Part shown: positions 34,785-43,550 of the stretch, in pieces | Position numbering within the stretch: the first letter of the stretch is position 1 | Layout of the letters: every line of letters starts with the position of its first letter | Made by a program: the position numbers and the translations under genes | Assembly (NCBI RefSeq): GCF_014217835.1 | Contig: NZ_CP055263.1 | Coordinates: 682,001 to 746,000, forward strand | DNA: 64,000 bases | Reading direction: 5' to 3' | Source of the DNA: Metabacillus sp. KUDC1714 | Lineage (GTDB): Bacteria; Bacillota; Bacilli; Bacillales; Bacillaceae | Notes under the pieces: model-generated | The model's database searches: none | What the model saw: the letters and a program-made list of their open reading frames with translations, nothing else | What the model was told of the DNA's origin: nothing

Positions 34785-36143
34785 TCACTCTGATATTGTT
34801 ACATTATTTAATACAACCATTGCATCCTCTGATCTAGGATTTTTTGATTTACAATCACTTATCTCAATATCCTTTCCATTCTCTATGTAAAATGCAGGAC
34901 CTTCATGGTTACTTACCGTGACTCGGTTAAAACTAACGCCTGTAACGTTGCCGCAATAGAAACCTCGTTGTTTCATTGGTTCTAGCTCAGACATCATTGC
35001 TGGCATACCTGGTTCTGCATCATCAGCCATAGCTACTGTCACATTATCAAACGTAACATCCTCCACATACATCTCTGCTAGACCATATAAGAATCCAGCT
35101 GCTGCACTTACTTCCCTTGCAGTAATATTGGCAAAATGAATTCTTCTGAAGATAGGTGTTTCCTCTGTTATTGGATAAGGAGCTTTATCCCATACATATT
35201 TATCTTTTCCGCGTGGACCACAAAAGTAATATAAGTTAGCAATAAATGGACAAATAACTCCCTTCATAACGATATTGCTTACGCGAATATCTTCGACTAC
35301 TCCACCTCGTCCACGTCGCGATTTTAAGCGGATCCCACGATCTGTCCCTTCAAACACACAGTTACTTACCGTTACATTGCGAATATCTCCGCTCATTTCA
35401 CTGCCTAAAACGACACCGCCGTGTCCATGGATCATTGTACAATTTGTAATTGTAATATTTTCACAAGGAATACGTTTTGACGTGTCCTCTGTTCCTGCTT
35501 TAATTGCGATACAATCATCACCAACATCTATATGACAATCTGAAATACGAACATTTCGACATGATTCTGGGTCAATCCCATCTGTATTTGGAGAATGACT
35601 TGGATTTAAAATTGAGATATTATGAATGCTTACATCCTCACAACAGATTGGGTTTACCGTCCAGCTTGGTGAATTAACCATTTTTACTCCAGCTATTCCT
35701 ACATGTTTACAAGTGTCAAAGCTTACTAGCTTAGGTCTTGGATATTTGTTTTCCTGCTTTCGGAAAAGATCCCACCAAAATTGACCATTTCCATCTAATG
35801 TACCATAGCCTGTTACGGAGATATTTTCACTATTTTCTGCATAAATACAGGAAGCATATACGTCTCTTGTAACACCTTCCCAGCGAGAATGAACGACAGG
35901 GTATTCACTAATATTGTTACTGAATAATAGAGTTGCCCCTGCTTCTAAATATAAATTCACATTACTTTTTAATATAATTGCACCAGTAAGGAAGCGACCT
36001 GCTGGAACATAAACTGTACCTCCACCCGCTTGGACACATGCTTCAATTGCCTGGGCAATAGCTTTTGTATTTACTGTTTCTCCATTACCGATTGCTCCGA
36101 ATTGCTTAATATCATACATACTAGAAGTGATTGTAGATACCAT
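34785..36143 (-). CDS. GH28 polygalacturonase family glycoside hydrolase
   Basis: A 452-residue right-handed beta-helix that hydrolyses alpha-1,4-galacturonosyl (or rhamnogalacturonan) bonds. The four GH28 blocks are NTDGIDPES, DDCIAIKAG (catalytic Asp pair), HGHGGVVLGSEMSGD and RGIRLKSRRGRGG. The N-terminus YDIKQFGAIGNGETVNTKAI is the usual pectate lyase-like cap. No signal peptide, so it should act in the cytoplasm on imported oligosaccharides, probably as an exo-enzyme. The ATG at 36143 has AAAGGGTGA six bases upstream; an in-frame GTG three codons earlier overlaps it. Confidence 0.92.
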   Translation of the reverse strand: MVSTITSSMYDIKQFGAIGNGETVNTKAIAQAIEACVQAGGGTVYVPAGRFLTGAIILKSNVNLYLEAGATLLFSNNISEYPVVHSRWEGVTRDVYASCIYAENSENISVTGYGTLDGNGQFWWDLFRKQENKYPRPKLVSFDTCKHVGIAGVKMVNSPSWTVNPICCEDVSIHNISILNPSHSPNTDGIDPESCRNVRISDCHIDVGDDCIAIKAGTEDTSKRIPCENITITNCTMIHGHGGVVLGSEMSGDIRNVTVSNCVFEGTDRGIRLKSRRGRGGVVEDIRVSNIVMKGVICPFIANLYYFCGPRGKDKYVWDKAPYPITEETPIFRRIHFANITAREVSAAAGFLYGLAEMYVEDVTFDNVTVAMADDAEPGMPAMMSELEPMKQRGFYCGNVTGVSFNRVTVSNHEGPAFYIENGKDIEISDCKSKNPRSEDAMVVLNNVTISE

Positions 36144-36163
36144 ATGAATCACCCTTTCTAATT

Positions 36164-37276
36164 TTAGTCGTTTTCCATTTCAGCTGTTGCTAGAATAAAG
36201 GCTCCAATCCCTTTTAAATCATTTGTGATGATCGGCTCACTAATATAATATTCAAACGTGCCATCCCTCTTATCGGGACCGCCTAGCCCGGCAACTTGAC
36301 ATGTTTTATTCAGGTTTACTAATCCTTCATTTGTAACGCTTACAAATTCAGTGATGATTCCCTTGTATACTCTCTCTGCCTCTTTGCCCCACTCTTTGCT
36401 TAAGAAACCTTGTTTTACTCCTTTGGCAATTGCGTATAAAATCATACAAGAGGCAGAGGCTTCAAGGTAATTCCCTTTTCTGTCACCTTTGTCTAAGACC
36501 TGATTCCAAACCCCAGTTTCCTCATCTTGAACATCTTTTAATGCTTGTAAAACTTCTACAAGTAAAGTTACTAATGTATCGCGGTCTTTATGCGATTCTG
36601 GAAGGAATCCAAGAGTATCCACTAATCCCATAACAAACCATCCCATCGATCTTCCCCAGAAATTCTTGGAATGTCCTGTTTCTGGATTACACCATGGTTG
36701 TACTTTCTTCTCATCAAAAGCATGATAAAGAAGCCCAGTTTCGTGATCTTTTGTGTTTTTTGCACATAATATAAATTGTTTGGTAATGTCATCAAATTCT
36801 TCTTCTTTTCCAAACTCTTTCACATATTCAGCATAGAAAGGTGCACCCATAAATAATCCATCAAGCCAGATTTGAGAAGGATATACTTTTTTATGCCAGA
36901 ATACACCTTCAGATGTGCGTGGATGTGAACGTAATTGCTTTCTTAAAAGATCGATTGCCTTTTTATATTTCATTTCTCCTGTTTCTTTATATAAAGTAAG
37001 CAGGACTTTCCCATTGTTTATATGGTCAATATTAAATAGATTAATGTCGTATTCACGAATGTTCCCATCGTCATCGACGAAAGCATCCATATTTTTCTTC
37101 ATGTAATTAAAATACCTGTGATCACCTGTTGCTCTCCAAACAAGCTCAGTTCCTTTTAACACAACACCATAATCATAAGACCACTTATCATTTTGAATTC
37201 CTTCCGATAATAGTGGTTTTCGAACCATGACTGAATCAATCATTCTTTGCGACCAATTAAGCGTTTTTGTTTCCAT
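36164..37276 (-). CDS. GH105 unsaturated rhamnogalacturonyl/galacturonyl hydrolase
   Basis: A 370-residue (alpha/alpha)6 barrel like YteR and YesR. It removes the delta-4,5-unsaturated uronic acid left at the non-reducing end by pectate or rhamnogalacturonan lyases, through hydration of the double bond. The catalytic Asp is in IWLDGLFMGAPFYAEY; other family text is RSMGWFVMGLVDTLGFLP and NYLEASASCMILYAIAKG. No signal peptide, as in other family members. AAGGGTGATAG precedes the ATG. Its presence means the substrate arrives already cut by an extracellular lyase not encoded in this window. Confidence 0.93.
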   Translation of the reverse strand: METKTLNWSQRMIDSVMVRKPLLSEGIQNDKWSYDYGVVLKGTELVWRATGDHRYFNYMKKNMDAFVDDDGNIREYDINLFNIDHINNGKVLLTLYKETGEMKYKKAIDLLRKQLRSHPRTSEGVFWHKKVYPSQIWLDGLFMGAPFYAEYVKEFGKEEEFDDITKQFILCAKNTKDHETGLLYHAFDEKKVQPWCNPETGHSKNFWGRSMGWFVMGLVDTLGFLPESHKDRDTLVTLLVEVLQALKDVQDEETGVWNQVLDKGDRKGNYLEASASCMILYAIAKGVKQGFLSKEWGKEAERVYKGIITEFVSVTNEGLVNLNKTCQVAGLGGPDKRDGTFEYYISEPIITNDLKGIGAFILATAEMEND

Positions 37277-37298
37277 ATTCTATCACCCTTTCTCGCGT

Positions 37299-38870
37299 TT
37301 ATTTTGCAGTGTAATTAAAACAATCAAAGTCAGCGTGTTTTTTCGTACCTTGTAGATCTTGAACACATATCCCAACAAAGTTTCCTGTGAACCCGTTTCC
37401 TTCATCGGAAAGGTGGGCTATACTAATTGGCGTTTCGATTTCTGCCCAATCATCATTATCACAGGCGTATGAGAACTGTACTGTTTCATCCTTAATTTTT
37501 GCCTTTAACTTACATACTTCTGTTCCACTAATTGAAATACACATATTCACATGCTCATACTCACCCCATACACTTCTCATGATATTGAGACATTTTCCCT
37601 TTTCTTCATCGTGTGAAATATAGAAGTATACGTAATTATCTGTGTTGTAATAAAGAACTAGACCTGCCATTTGTAAAAAGGTTTCGGGCTCAAATTCAAT
37701 TGTTGTCTCTACATCACATTCAAAGTGCTGTTGTCTTCTTGCTATTAAGTGTTGATCGTGTAAAGAATGCAAAGATTCTCCACCCTTGATACGTAAGTGC
37801 CCCTTACGTTCTGATAATGAACACCACGATTCGTTTGGTGCAATGCGAAGTGTATTCCATGTTTTATGTAGCGTTTCACAGTTAAAATCATCATGTTCAT
37901 TTTCATCTGATTGGAACGGATGTAGAGGCAGCTTTGGAGCTTTCACTTCCACTTGTGCTTCGTGACCTCCACATTCTAGTCGAAGCCAGCCATCCGCTGT
38001 CCATTCAACACGCTGAAGAGCGGTTTCACGGCCTAGGATCGAATACTTTCCATTCACAGGACGACTGCATAGGTGAGCCATAAACCACTCATCTGATTGC
38101 GTACAAACAAGACTGCCATGACCGGCCTTTTGTAAGGTCAAGTTTTCGTCATGTGCTGACGTTAACATCGGATTTTGTGGATCTACTTCATATGGTCCTG
38201 TTATGTCTTTTGCTCTTGCGACAGTGACTGCATGCGTTTTACCTGTTCCCCCCTCTGCTGTTATCAAGTAATAGTAGCCATTTTGTTTATAAATATGAGG
38301 GGCTTCTGTTTTTCTTAGCTCTGTTCCATCAAAAATTTTATAGATTGGTCCAATTAGCCGTTTCTTATCTGTGGAGTATTCCTGCATAACAATACCTGAA
38401 GATTTATTTCTCCCTTCTATTCGATAATCCCAATGAACATTTAAAAACCATTTTCGTCCATCTTCATCATGAAATAGTGATGGATCAAAATTCCCACTGT
38501 TTAAGAAGGTTGGTTCAGACCATGGCCCCATAATATCAGTTGCTGTTATGAGGTAATTATGTGCGTCTTTAAATGGATATTTACTTCTTTTCACATCTGT
38601 ATATACGAGATAAAAAATTCCTTCATAGTAACTGATAGCAGGCGCCCAAACACTACAAGAATCTGGGTTTCCTGCAAAGTTAGTATGATCTGTTAAGATA
38701 TTCGTTATATGTTGCCAATTTTGTAAATCCTTTGAATGATAGACCGGGACTCCAGGATACCATTCAAAGGTTGAGGTAACGATATAATAATCATCGTTCG
38801 CACGTACTATACAAGGGTCTGGGTTAAATCCGGTTAGGATTGGGTTTTTAATGTAAGAACTAATTTCCAT
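37299..38870 (-). CDS. GH43 family beta-xylosidase/arabinofuranosidase
   Basis: A 523-residue enzyme. The five-bladed propeller (about 1-300) holds the catalytic base Asp in GFNPDPCIVR, the second Asp in FDPSLFHDEDG and the acid Glu in RKTEAPHIYK. A C-terminal beta-sandwich (about 325-520) matches the XynB-type accessory domain that completes the pocket. It starts without a signal peptide, so it is cytoplasmic. In this setting it may remove xylose from xylogalacturonan or arabinose from pectin side chains; the family alone does not decide. AAGGAG lies seven bases before the ATG. Confidence 0.92.
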   Translation of the reverse strand: MEISSYIKNPILTGFNPDPCIVRANDDYYIVTSTFEWYPGVPVYHSKDLQNWQHITNILTDHTNFAGNPDSCSVWAPAISYYEGIFYLVYTDVKRSKYPFKDAHNYLITATDIMGPWSEPTFLNSGNFDPSLFHDEDGRKWFLNVHWDYRIEGRNKSSGIVMQEYSTDKKRLIGPIYKIFDGTELRKTEAPHIYKQNGYYYLITAEGGTGKTHAVTVARAKDITGPYEVDPQNPMLTSAHDENLTLQKAGHGSLVCTQSDEWFMAHLCSRPVNGKYSILGRETALQRVEWTADGWLRLECGGHEAQVEVKAPKLPLHPFQSDENEHDDFNCETLHKTWNTLRIAPNESWCSLSERKGHLRIKGGESLHSLHDQHLIARRQQHFECDVETTIEFEPETFLQMAGLVLYYNTDNYVYFYISHDEEKGKCLNIMRSVWGEYEHVNMCISISGTEVCKLKAKIKDETVQFSYACDNDDWAEIETPISIAHLSDEGNGFTGNFVGICVQDLQGTKKHADFDCFNYTAK

Positions 38871-38905
38871 GAATAAGCTCCTTTTGGTTTAATAATCTTT
38901 ACTTT

Positions 38906-38962
38906 AAGAAAAAGCCCTTCCTTCTTAATTCTTAGGAGATAAGATGTAAAAAGAAAGGACTT
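38906..38962 (-). terminator. Attenuator-like hairpin after the binding-protein gene
   Basis: On the minus strand, AAGTCCTTTCTT and AAGAAGGAAGGGCTT pair imperfectly and are followed by TTTTTC. It lies in the 112-base gap between the binding-protein gene and GH43, where it would lower transcription into the enzyme genes. Confidence 0.5.
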
Positions 38963-38982
38963 CCTATTAATCTATTACTTAC

Positions 38983-40494
38983 TTATTTCTGAGACTTCTT
39001 GTAAGCTTCTTCATATTCTTTTGCCATATCATCTCCACCAGATTTTCTCCACTTTTCAACTTCTGCATCGAAGGCTTTTTCATCAATTTCTCCCATAATA
39101 TATTTGAATGTCGCATCAATAATAATCTTTTCTAACTCTGTTCCCCTTTCGTTTGCAGTTGCAGAGTCAAGCGGGACAGTTGGATTGAGTACAGCAAATT
39201 CTGCATTCTCTTTTATTAATTCATTTGCTAATTGTTTGGAAGGATCTGCATCAATTAAATTATGTGTAATTTCACTTGGTCTTGAACTTGAAAATGGTTG
39301 TGTATCCTTCTGCCATAATGCATTGTCTAATACAGTAAATGCTCCATTTTCATCTAATTCATAATGTGTACCTTCAATTCCACCTGTCATAAGCATGAAC
39401 ACTTCTTTATCAATTAGGTCATTAATAAATTGAAGGAGACGTTTTAATTCTTCCTCATTTTTCACTTCAGATTTAGGGAATGCCATTAATCCACCTACAC
39501 CACTATTTTCTGACCAAATATGGTGTTCACCATCAGGACCAGCGATTTTGTTAACTGGAATGAGTTCCATTTCATCCTGGATGCCCTCAGCCATAACTTT
39601 TAAGTTTTTAATATCGACCATCCCTGTATAGATACCAGTTTTCCCTTGAGCAAACTTTTGTTGTTGGTCTGTTTTAGCAGTAACAGCAAAATCTTTCGCT
39701 ATATAGCCATTTTCGAATAATTTTCTAGAATAATTCATTGTATCCTTGTATGCTTGTGTTTCAAATTCAGGAATAAACTTTCCACTTTCATCTACAGCCC
39801 ATCCGTTTGGAGTGCCAAAATATGAACTTAATGTTTTAAAGCTGCCGTATCGTAATTCACTTCTGTCGCCAAATCCTGTTGTATCATCTTTTCCATTGCC
39901 ATCTGGATCATCTTCTGTAAATGCTTTGGCAACCTCATACAATTCATCTAATGTTGTTGGAGTCTTTAATCCTAAATTATCTAACCAATCCTTGCGAAGG
40001 ATAAGACCTGATCTAGCCAAGTCCTTTTGAAATGGAACTCCGTATAATTTGCCATCAATTGACGCAGCTGTACGGATATCTTCAGAGATTAACTTTAAAT
40101 TATCGTAATCATCTAAGTACTCACTTACATCCCAAAACATCCCCGATTTTAAAGATTGTCTAACAGAGGAATTCGTAAGCATCGTCAGTGAAACAATGTC
40201 TGACAATTCGCCTGAAGCAAGTGCTGCTGTGATTCTTTCATCCTTCGAAGCATCTGGAACCCAATTAAAATTGATTGTAGAGTTTGTTGCTTCCTCAATC
40301 TTTTTAAGGACAACATCTGTAGGTGGTGACGCAGTATGTAAGATTGCTGTCCAATTCACATCCACATGTGATTCTGGATCGAATTTTGTAGCTTCTCCAC
40401 TTGCTTTTTCGCTATCACTAGAACATGCTGCAAGTAGAAGTTGTGAGGCAACTAACACATTAACTGCTAATACTTTTGCAAATTTCTTTTTCAT
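38983..40494 (-). CDS. Oligogalacturonide-type ABC transporter substrate-binding lipoprotein (LplA/YtcQ-like)
   Basis: A 503-residue lipoprotein with Cys24 in LLLAAC. It belongs to the long binding-protein group of LplA/YtcQ and partners LplB/YtcP-type permeases. Typical text: ATNSTINFNWVPDASKDERI, ELSDIVSL, KDLARSGLILRKDWLDNLGL and DDPDGNGKDDTTGFG. It captures oligosaccharides outside the cell; the adjacent cytoplasmic pectinases indicate oligogalacturonides or rhamnogalacturonan fragments. AAGGGGATGG lies upstream of the ATG. As usual for this group there is no ATPase gene nearby. Confidence 0.92.
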   Translation of the reverse strand: MKKKFAKVLAVNVLVASQLLLAACSSDSEKASGEATKFDPESHVDVNWTAILHTASPPTDVVLKKIEEATNSTINFNWVPDASKDERITAALASGELSDIVSLTMLTNSSVRQSLKSGMFWDVSEYLDDYDNLKLISEDIRTAASIDGKLYGVPFQKDLARSGLILRKDWLDNLGLKTPTTLDELYEVAKAFTEDDPDGNGKDDTTGFGDRSELRYGSFKTLSSYFGTPNGWAVDESGKFIPEFETQAYKDTMNYSRKLFENGYIAKDFAVTAKTDQQQKFAQGKTGIYTGMVDIKNLKVMAEGIQDEMELIPVNKIAGPDGEHHIWSENSGVGGLMAFPKSEVKNEEELKRLLQFINDLIDKEVFMLMTGGIEGTHYELDENGAFTVLDNALWQKDTQPFSSSRPSEITHNLIDADPSKQLANELIKENAEFAVLNPTVPLDSATANERGTELEKIIIDATFKYIMGEIDEKAFDAEVEKWRKSGGDDMAKEYEEAYKKSQK

Positions 40495-40576
40495 ACCTAT
40501 TCCATCCCCTTTTATTAGTTTATATTAGTAATCTACTTTAATATGAAATTGAAGCAATTGTTAATTTATCACCTCC

Positions 40577-41209
40577 TTATTTGGACTCTAACCTACTCTT
40601 CCCTTCTTGAACTCCTGCCTGCAATTCAATTCTCGTAAACACTTGATTGGTTAGCCACATAATAATGTAACACCCAATACTTATACCAAAGAACGTTAAC
40701 ACTCCTGGGTACATGAAGAGAATAAAGTAAACTAAAGCTAATACAATCAATAACAGCAATGTGTATTGTAAATAGGAAATTCCAAATACAACAGAGCACT
40801 TCACTTTGAGCACAATGCTCTTCCAATCATAATGAGCAATGATTGGGAAAATATAACAAAGTGAAACAATATAAGCAAAACTTACGACAAAAAGTAAAGC
40901 CCGTAAGAAGAAAGACTGAACGTATAAAAGATCAATATATAGAATCCAGCCAACTATTATATAAAAAACACCGATAACTGCTCCTTCTTTAAAACCTTTA
41001 CGATACGTATCCCAGAATGTTGGAAAGATCGGAATATCTGTATTACCTCTAATCCATTGCCTCAGCACAGTAAACATGGCTAACGTAGCAGGACCTATTC
41101 CTACTAAAACCAAGCCTAACAGAGTGAATACAACCCATAACAGATTGATATAAACAAGCTGTAAAATTCGTATACACATATCATTCAAACGTTCAGCCAT
41201 TTTCCCCAT
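40577..41209 (-). CDS. YesL-like DUF624 membrane protein
   Basis: A 210-residue protein with five hydrophobic segments, of the DUF624/YesL family found beside Lpl/Ytc-type sugar ABC operons. N-terminal text LVYINLLWVVFTLLGLVLVGIGPATLAMF is diagnostic. Its role is not known; an accessory part in transport or signalling is assumed from constant clustering. AGGAGG lies nine bases before the ATG. It lies between the permease and binding-protein genes. Confidence 0.87.
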   Translation of the reverse strand: MGKMAERLNDMCIRILQLVYINLLWVVFTLLGLVLVGIGPATLAMFTVLRQWIRGNTDIPIFPTFWDTYRKGFKEGAVIGVFYIIVGWILYIDLLYVQSFFLRALLFVVSFAYIVSLCYIFPIIAHYDWKSIVLKVKCSVVFGISYLQYTLLLLIVLALVYFILFMYPGVLTFFGISIGCYIIMWLTNQVFTRIELQAGVQEGKSRLESK

Positions 41210-41234
41210 TTCAGTCAGCCTCCTCTCACCACTT

Positions 41235-41249
41235 TTGATAACGCTAACA
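41235..41249. promoter_or_regulatory. cre-like site inside the pectin operon
   Basis: TTGATAACGCTAACA matches the cre pattern WTGNAANCGNWNNCW at all but one position. It lies in the gap between the LplB-like permease gene and the YesL-like gene, where CcpA could act as a roadblock. Confidence 0.4.
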
Positions 41250-41258
41250 ATTTAGCCA

Positions 41259-42245
41259 TTAATACAAGCCATCCTCACCAAACTTCTTCGCTAACTTATT
41301 CGCACCTATAACTAGGACTAATCCAACCAAACCTTTAAATAATCCTACTGCAGTACTATAACTCAATTGTCCATTTTTAAGCCCTGCTGTATACACATAC
41401 GTATCAAAAATTTCTACTGCTTCACGATTCAAAGAATTTAATAGAAGATAAACATGTTCAAAACCTAAGTCTAAGGTTTGGCCAATTTTTAAGATTAACA
41501 GGATAATGATTACTGGACGGATTGCTGGTAATGTCACATGCCAGATTTGACGTAGGCGATTAGCACCATCCATTTTTGCAGCTTCATATAATTGTGGATC
41601 TACTGCTGTGACTGCTGCTAAATATATGATTGTTGACCAACCCATTTCCTTCCATATAATTTGAAGAATATAAATTCCACGAGTCCAGGCACCATCTGTT
41701 AGAAAATTGATCTTTTCTCCCCCAGCTTTTGCAATCAACTCATTAATTACACCGCCATCTACTGTTAAGAAAACATAAGAAATCGATACAATGATTACCC
41801 ATGACATGAAATGTGGAATGTAGATGACTGTTTGTACAGTACTTTTAAACATTTTCACCCTTACTTCATTTAACATCAAAGCAAGAATAATTGGAATTGG
41901 GAAGAAGATAAAAAGATTTAACGCAAATAAAAATAGTGTGTTTGTTAATAACATAAAAAAGGTTGGTTCTGTAAACAATCTGATAAAATGTTTAAACCCT
42001 GCCCATGGACTCCCTAGTATTCCTAAAAAAGGTTGATAATCTTGAAACGCAATGATTAGACCTCCCATTGGAATATACTTAAAAATAATAAAATACAAGA
42101 GTCCTGGTAATATCATTAAATATAAATATTTGTTCCTGCCAATACTTGCGATGTTTTTCCTTCTAGTCTGTTGTTTAATTGTTTTCTTATCGAGAACTGG
42201 CGGAACTCCATGCTGATCTTTAATTGGAATAATGGAATCTCTCAC
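41259..42245 (-). CDS. Oligosaccharide ABC transporter permease (LplB type)
   Basis: A 328-residue permease with six helices. The EAA loop is EAAKMDGANRLRQIWHVTLP, and the N-terminal YLMILPGLLYFIIFKYIPMGG is diagnostic of LplB/YteP-like subunits. GTG at 42245 is taken as the start because GAAGGAGG lies eight bases before it; the reading frame stays open upstream to a GTG at 42275 but that region contains the ribosome binding site. It begins the leftward pectin operon. Its expected partner permease is not downstream but lies divergently at 42591. Confidence 0.9.
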   Translation of the reverse strand: MRDSIIPIKDQHGVPPVLDKKTIKQQTRRKNIASIGRNKYLYLMILPGLLYFIIFKYIPMGGLIIAFQDYQPFLGILGSPWAGFKHFIRLFTEPTFFMLLTNTLFLFALNLFIFFPIPIILALMLNEVRVKMFKSTVQTVIYIPHFMSWVIIVSISYVFLTVDGGVINELIAKAGGEKINFLTDGAWTRGIYILQIIWKEMGWSTIIYLAAVTAVDPQLYEAAKMDGANRLRQIWHVTLPAIRPVIIILLILKIGQTLDLGFEHVYLLLNSLNREAVEIFDTYVYTAGLKNGQLSYSTAVGLFKGLVGLVLVIGANKLAKKFGEDGLY

Positions 42246-42590
42246 AACGAATGCCTCCTTCAATTTTTCTTTCACGGATGTTTTGTACTTCTTAAAGGTA
42301 AGATATGTGCTAGCATTACGTCTACAATCATTCTGTAAGAACCCCCTTTAACGACTGGTAGAAAACGCTTACTTTACGTAGCCTGATGTAATGATTACTT
42401 TTATCTATTCATGATTATTGCATTAGCAACCCGTTGTATTGATAACGCTTTCCCCTTAATTTGATCTACATTGCTGAGATCATAGTTCATGTAGAAATGA
42501 TTATAGACGTACCTTGTTTTTCATTGATATATTGATGTCATAAGGCTGTACCAATATAAAACATTAATATTACATGGAGGGATCATTCAG
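42246..42590. promoter_or_regulatory. Divergent control region of the pectin operon with cre-like sites
   Basis: A 345-base gap between two divergent permease genes, so promoters for both must lie here. Two cre-like sequences are visible: TAGAAAACGCTTACT (42359-42373, one mismatch to the consensus) and TTGATAACGCTTTCC (42439-42453, two mismatches). They suggest carbon catabolite repression by CcpA. Binding sites of the AraC-type regulator are probably here as well but I cannot point to them. Confidence 0.5.
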
Positions 42591-43460
42591 ATGTATGAAA
42601 AATCATTAGGTAATCGCATTTTTAACTTCTTCAACTATACGATCTTACTACTCATTGCTTTAGCTTGTTTCATCCCATTTGTAAACGTCATTGCCAGTTC
42701 ATTCGCAACAACACAAGAGGTAGTCGAAAAAACATTTATTCTGTTTCCAACGACCTTTACATTAGAGGCATATGAATATATTTTTTCTACACCAACTATC
42801 TTTAAAAGCTTTGCTGTTTCAATTGGGATTACAGGTGTTGGGACACTAGTAAGTATGATTTTAACTGCGTTCATGGCTTATTCCTTATCTAGAAGGTATT
42901 TATATGGTAGAAAAGCAATCAACTTTGTTATTGTATTTACAATGCTCTTTAGCGGCGGGATGATTCCGACATACTTAGTGGTAAGAAATATGGGTTTAAT
43001 TGATTCTTACTGGGCGTTAATTCTTCCCGTTGCGATTAATGCATTTAACTTAATTATTATGAGAAACTTTTTCCAAGCCATTCCTGATAGCTTAGAAGAA
43101 TCAGCAAAGGTAGATGGATACAATGATATCTTGATATTTTTTAAGATTATTCTTCCGTTATCACTTCCTTCTATTGCAACAATTTCATTATTCTACGCAG
43201 TTTCGTACTGGAATGAGTATATGAATGCTATTCTTTATCTTAATGATTCAGGTAAATGGCCAATCCAAGTATTACTACGCCAGATTGTTATCGTATCAAG
43301 TGGTATGCAGGCAGATGCTACTTCAGTTGATGTCGTCCCTCCTGCACAGACAATTAAAATGGCCGTTATCGCTGTTGCAACAGTACCGATGCTAATTGTA
43401 TATCCATTCCTGCAGAAATACTTTGTAAAGGGTGCTTTTGTCGGCTCTGTGAAAGCGTAG
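42591..43460 (+). CDS. Oligosaccharide ABC transporter permease (LplC/YtcP type)
   Basis: A 289-residue permease with six helices and the EAA loop EESAKVDGYNDILIFFKIILPL. The N-terminal ACFIPFVNVIASSFATTQEV and the C-terminal LLIVYPFLQKYFVKGAFVGSVKA are typical of LplC/YtcP. GGAGGG lies nine bases before the ATG. It should pair with the permease at 41259. In related operons the two permeases and the binding protein lie in one direction, so the opposite orientation here implies a local rearrangement. A bidirectional terminator follows. Confidence 0.92.
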   Translation: MYEKSLGNRIFNFFNYTILLLIALACFIPFVNVIASSFATTQEVVEKTFILFPTTFTLEAYEYIFSTPTIFKSFAVSIGITGVGTLVSMILTAFMAYSLSRRYLYGRKAINFVIVFTMLFSGGMIPTYLVVRNMGLIDSYWALILPVAINAFNLIIMRNFFQAIPDSLEESAKVDGYNDILIFFKIILPLSLPSIATISLFYAVSYWNEYMNAILYLNDSGKWPIQVLLRQIVIVSSGMQADATSVDVVPPAQTIKMAVIAVATVPMLIVYPFLQKYFVKGAFVGSVKA

Positions 43461-43499
43461 TTATAAACTAATACGAATTACTTATGAGTTTTAAAAATA

Positions 43500-43547
43500 A
43501 AAAAGGTTGAGTAGGAAACCAAATCAGGTATCCTACTCAACCTTTTT
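43500..43547. terminator. Bidirectional terminator
   Basis: AAAAAGGTTGAGTAGGA and TCCTACTCAACCTTTTT form a long perfect stem with A and T runs on both sides. It serves the rightward permease gene and the leftward AraC regulator gene, which converge here. Confidence 0.93.
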
Positions 43548-43550
43548 CTA

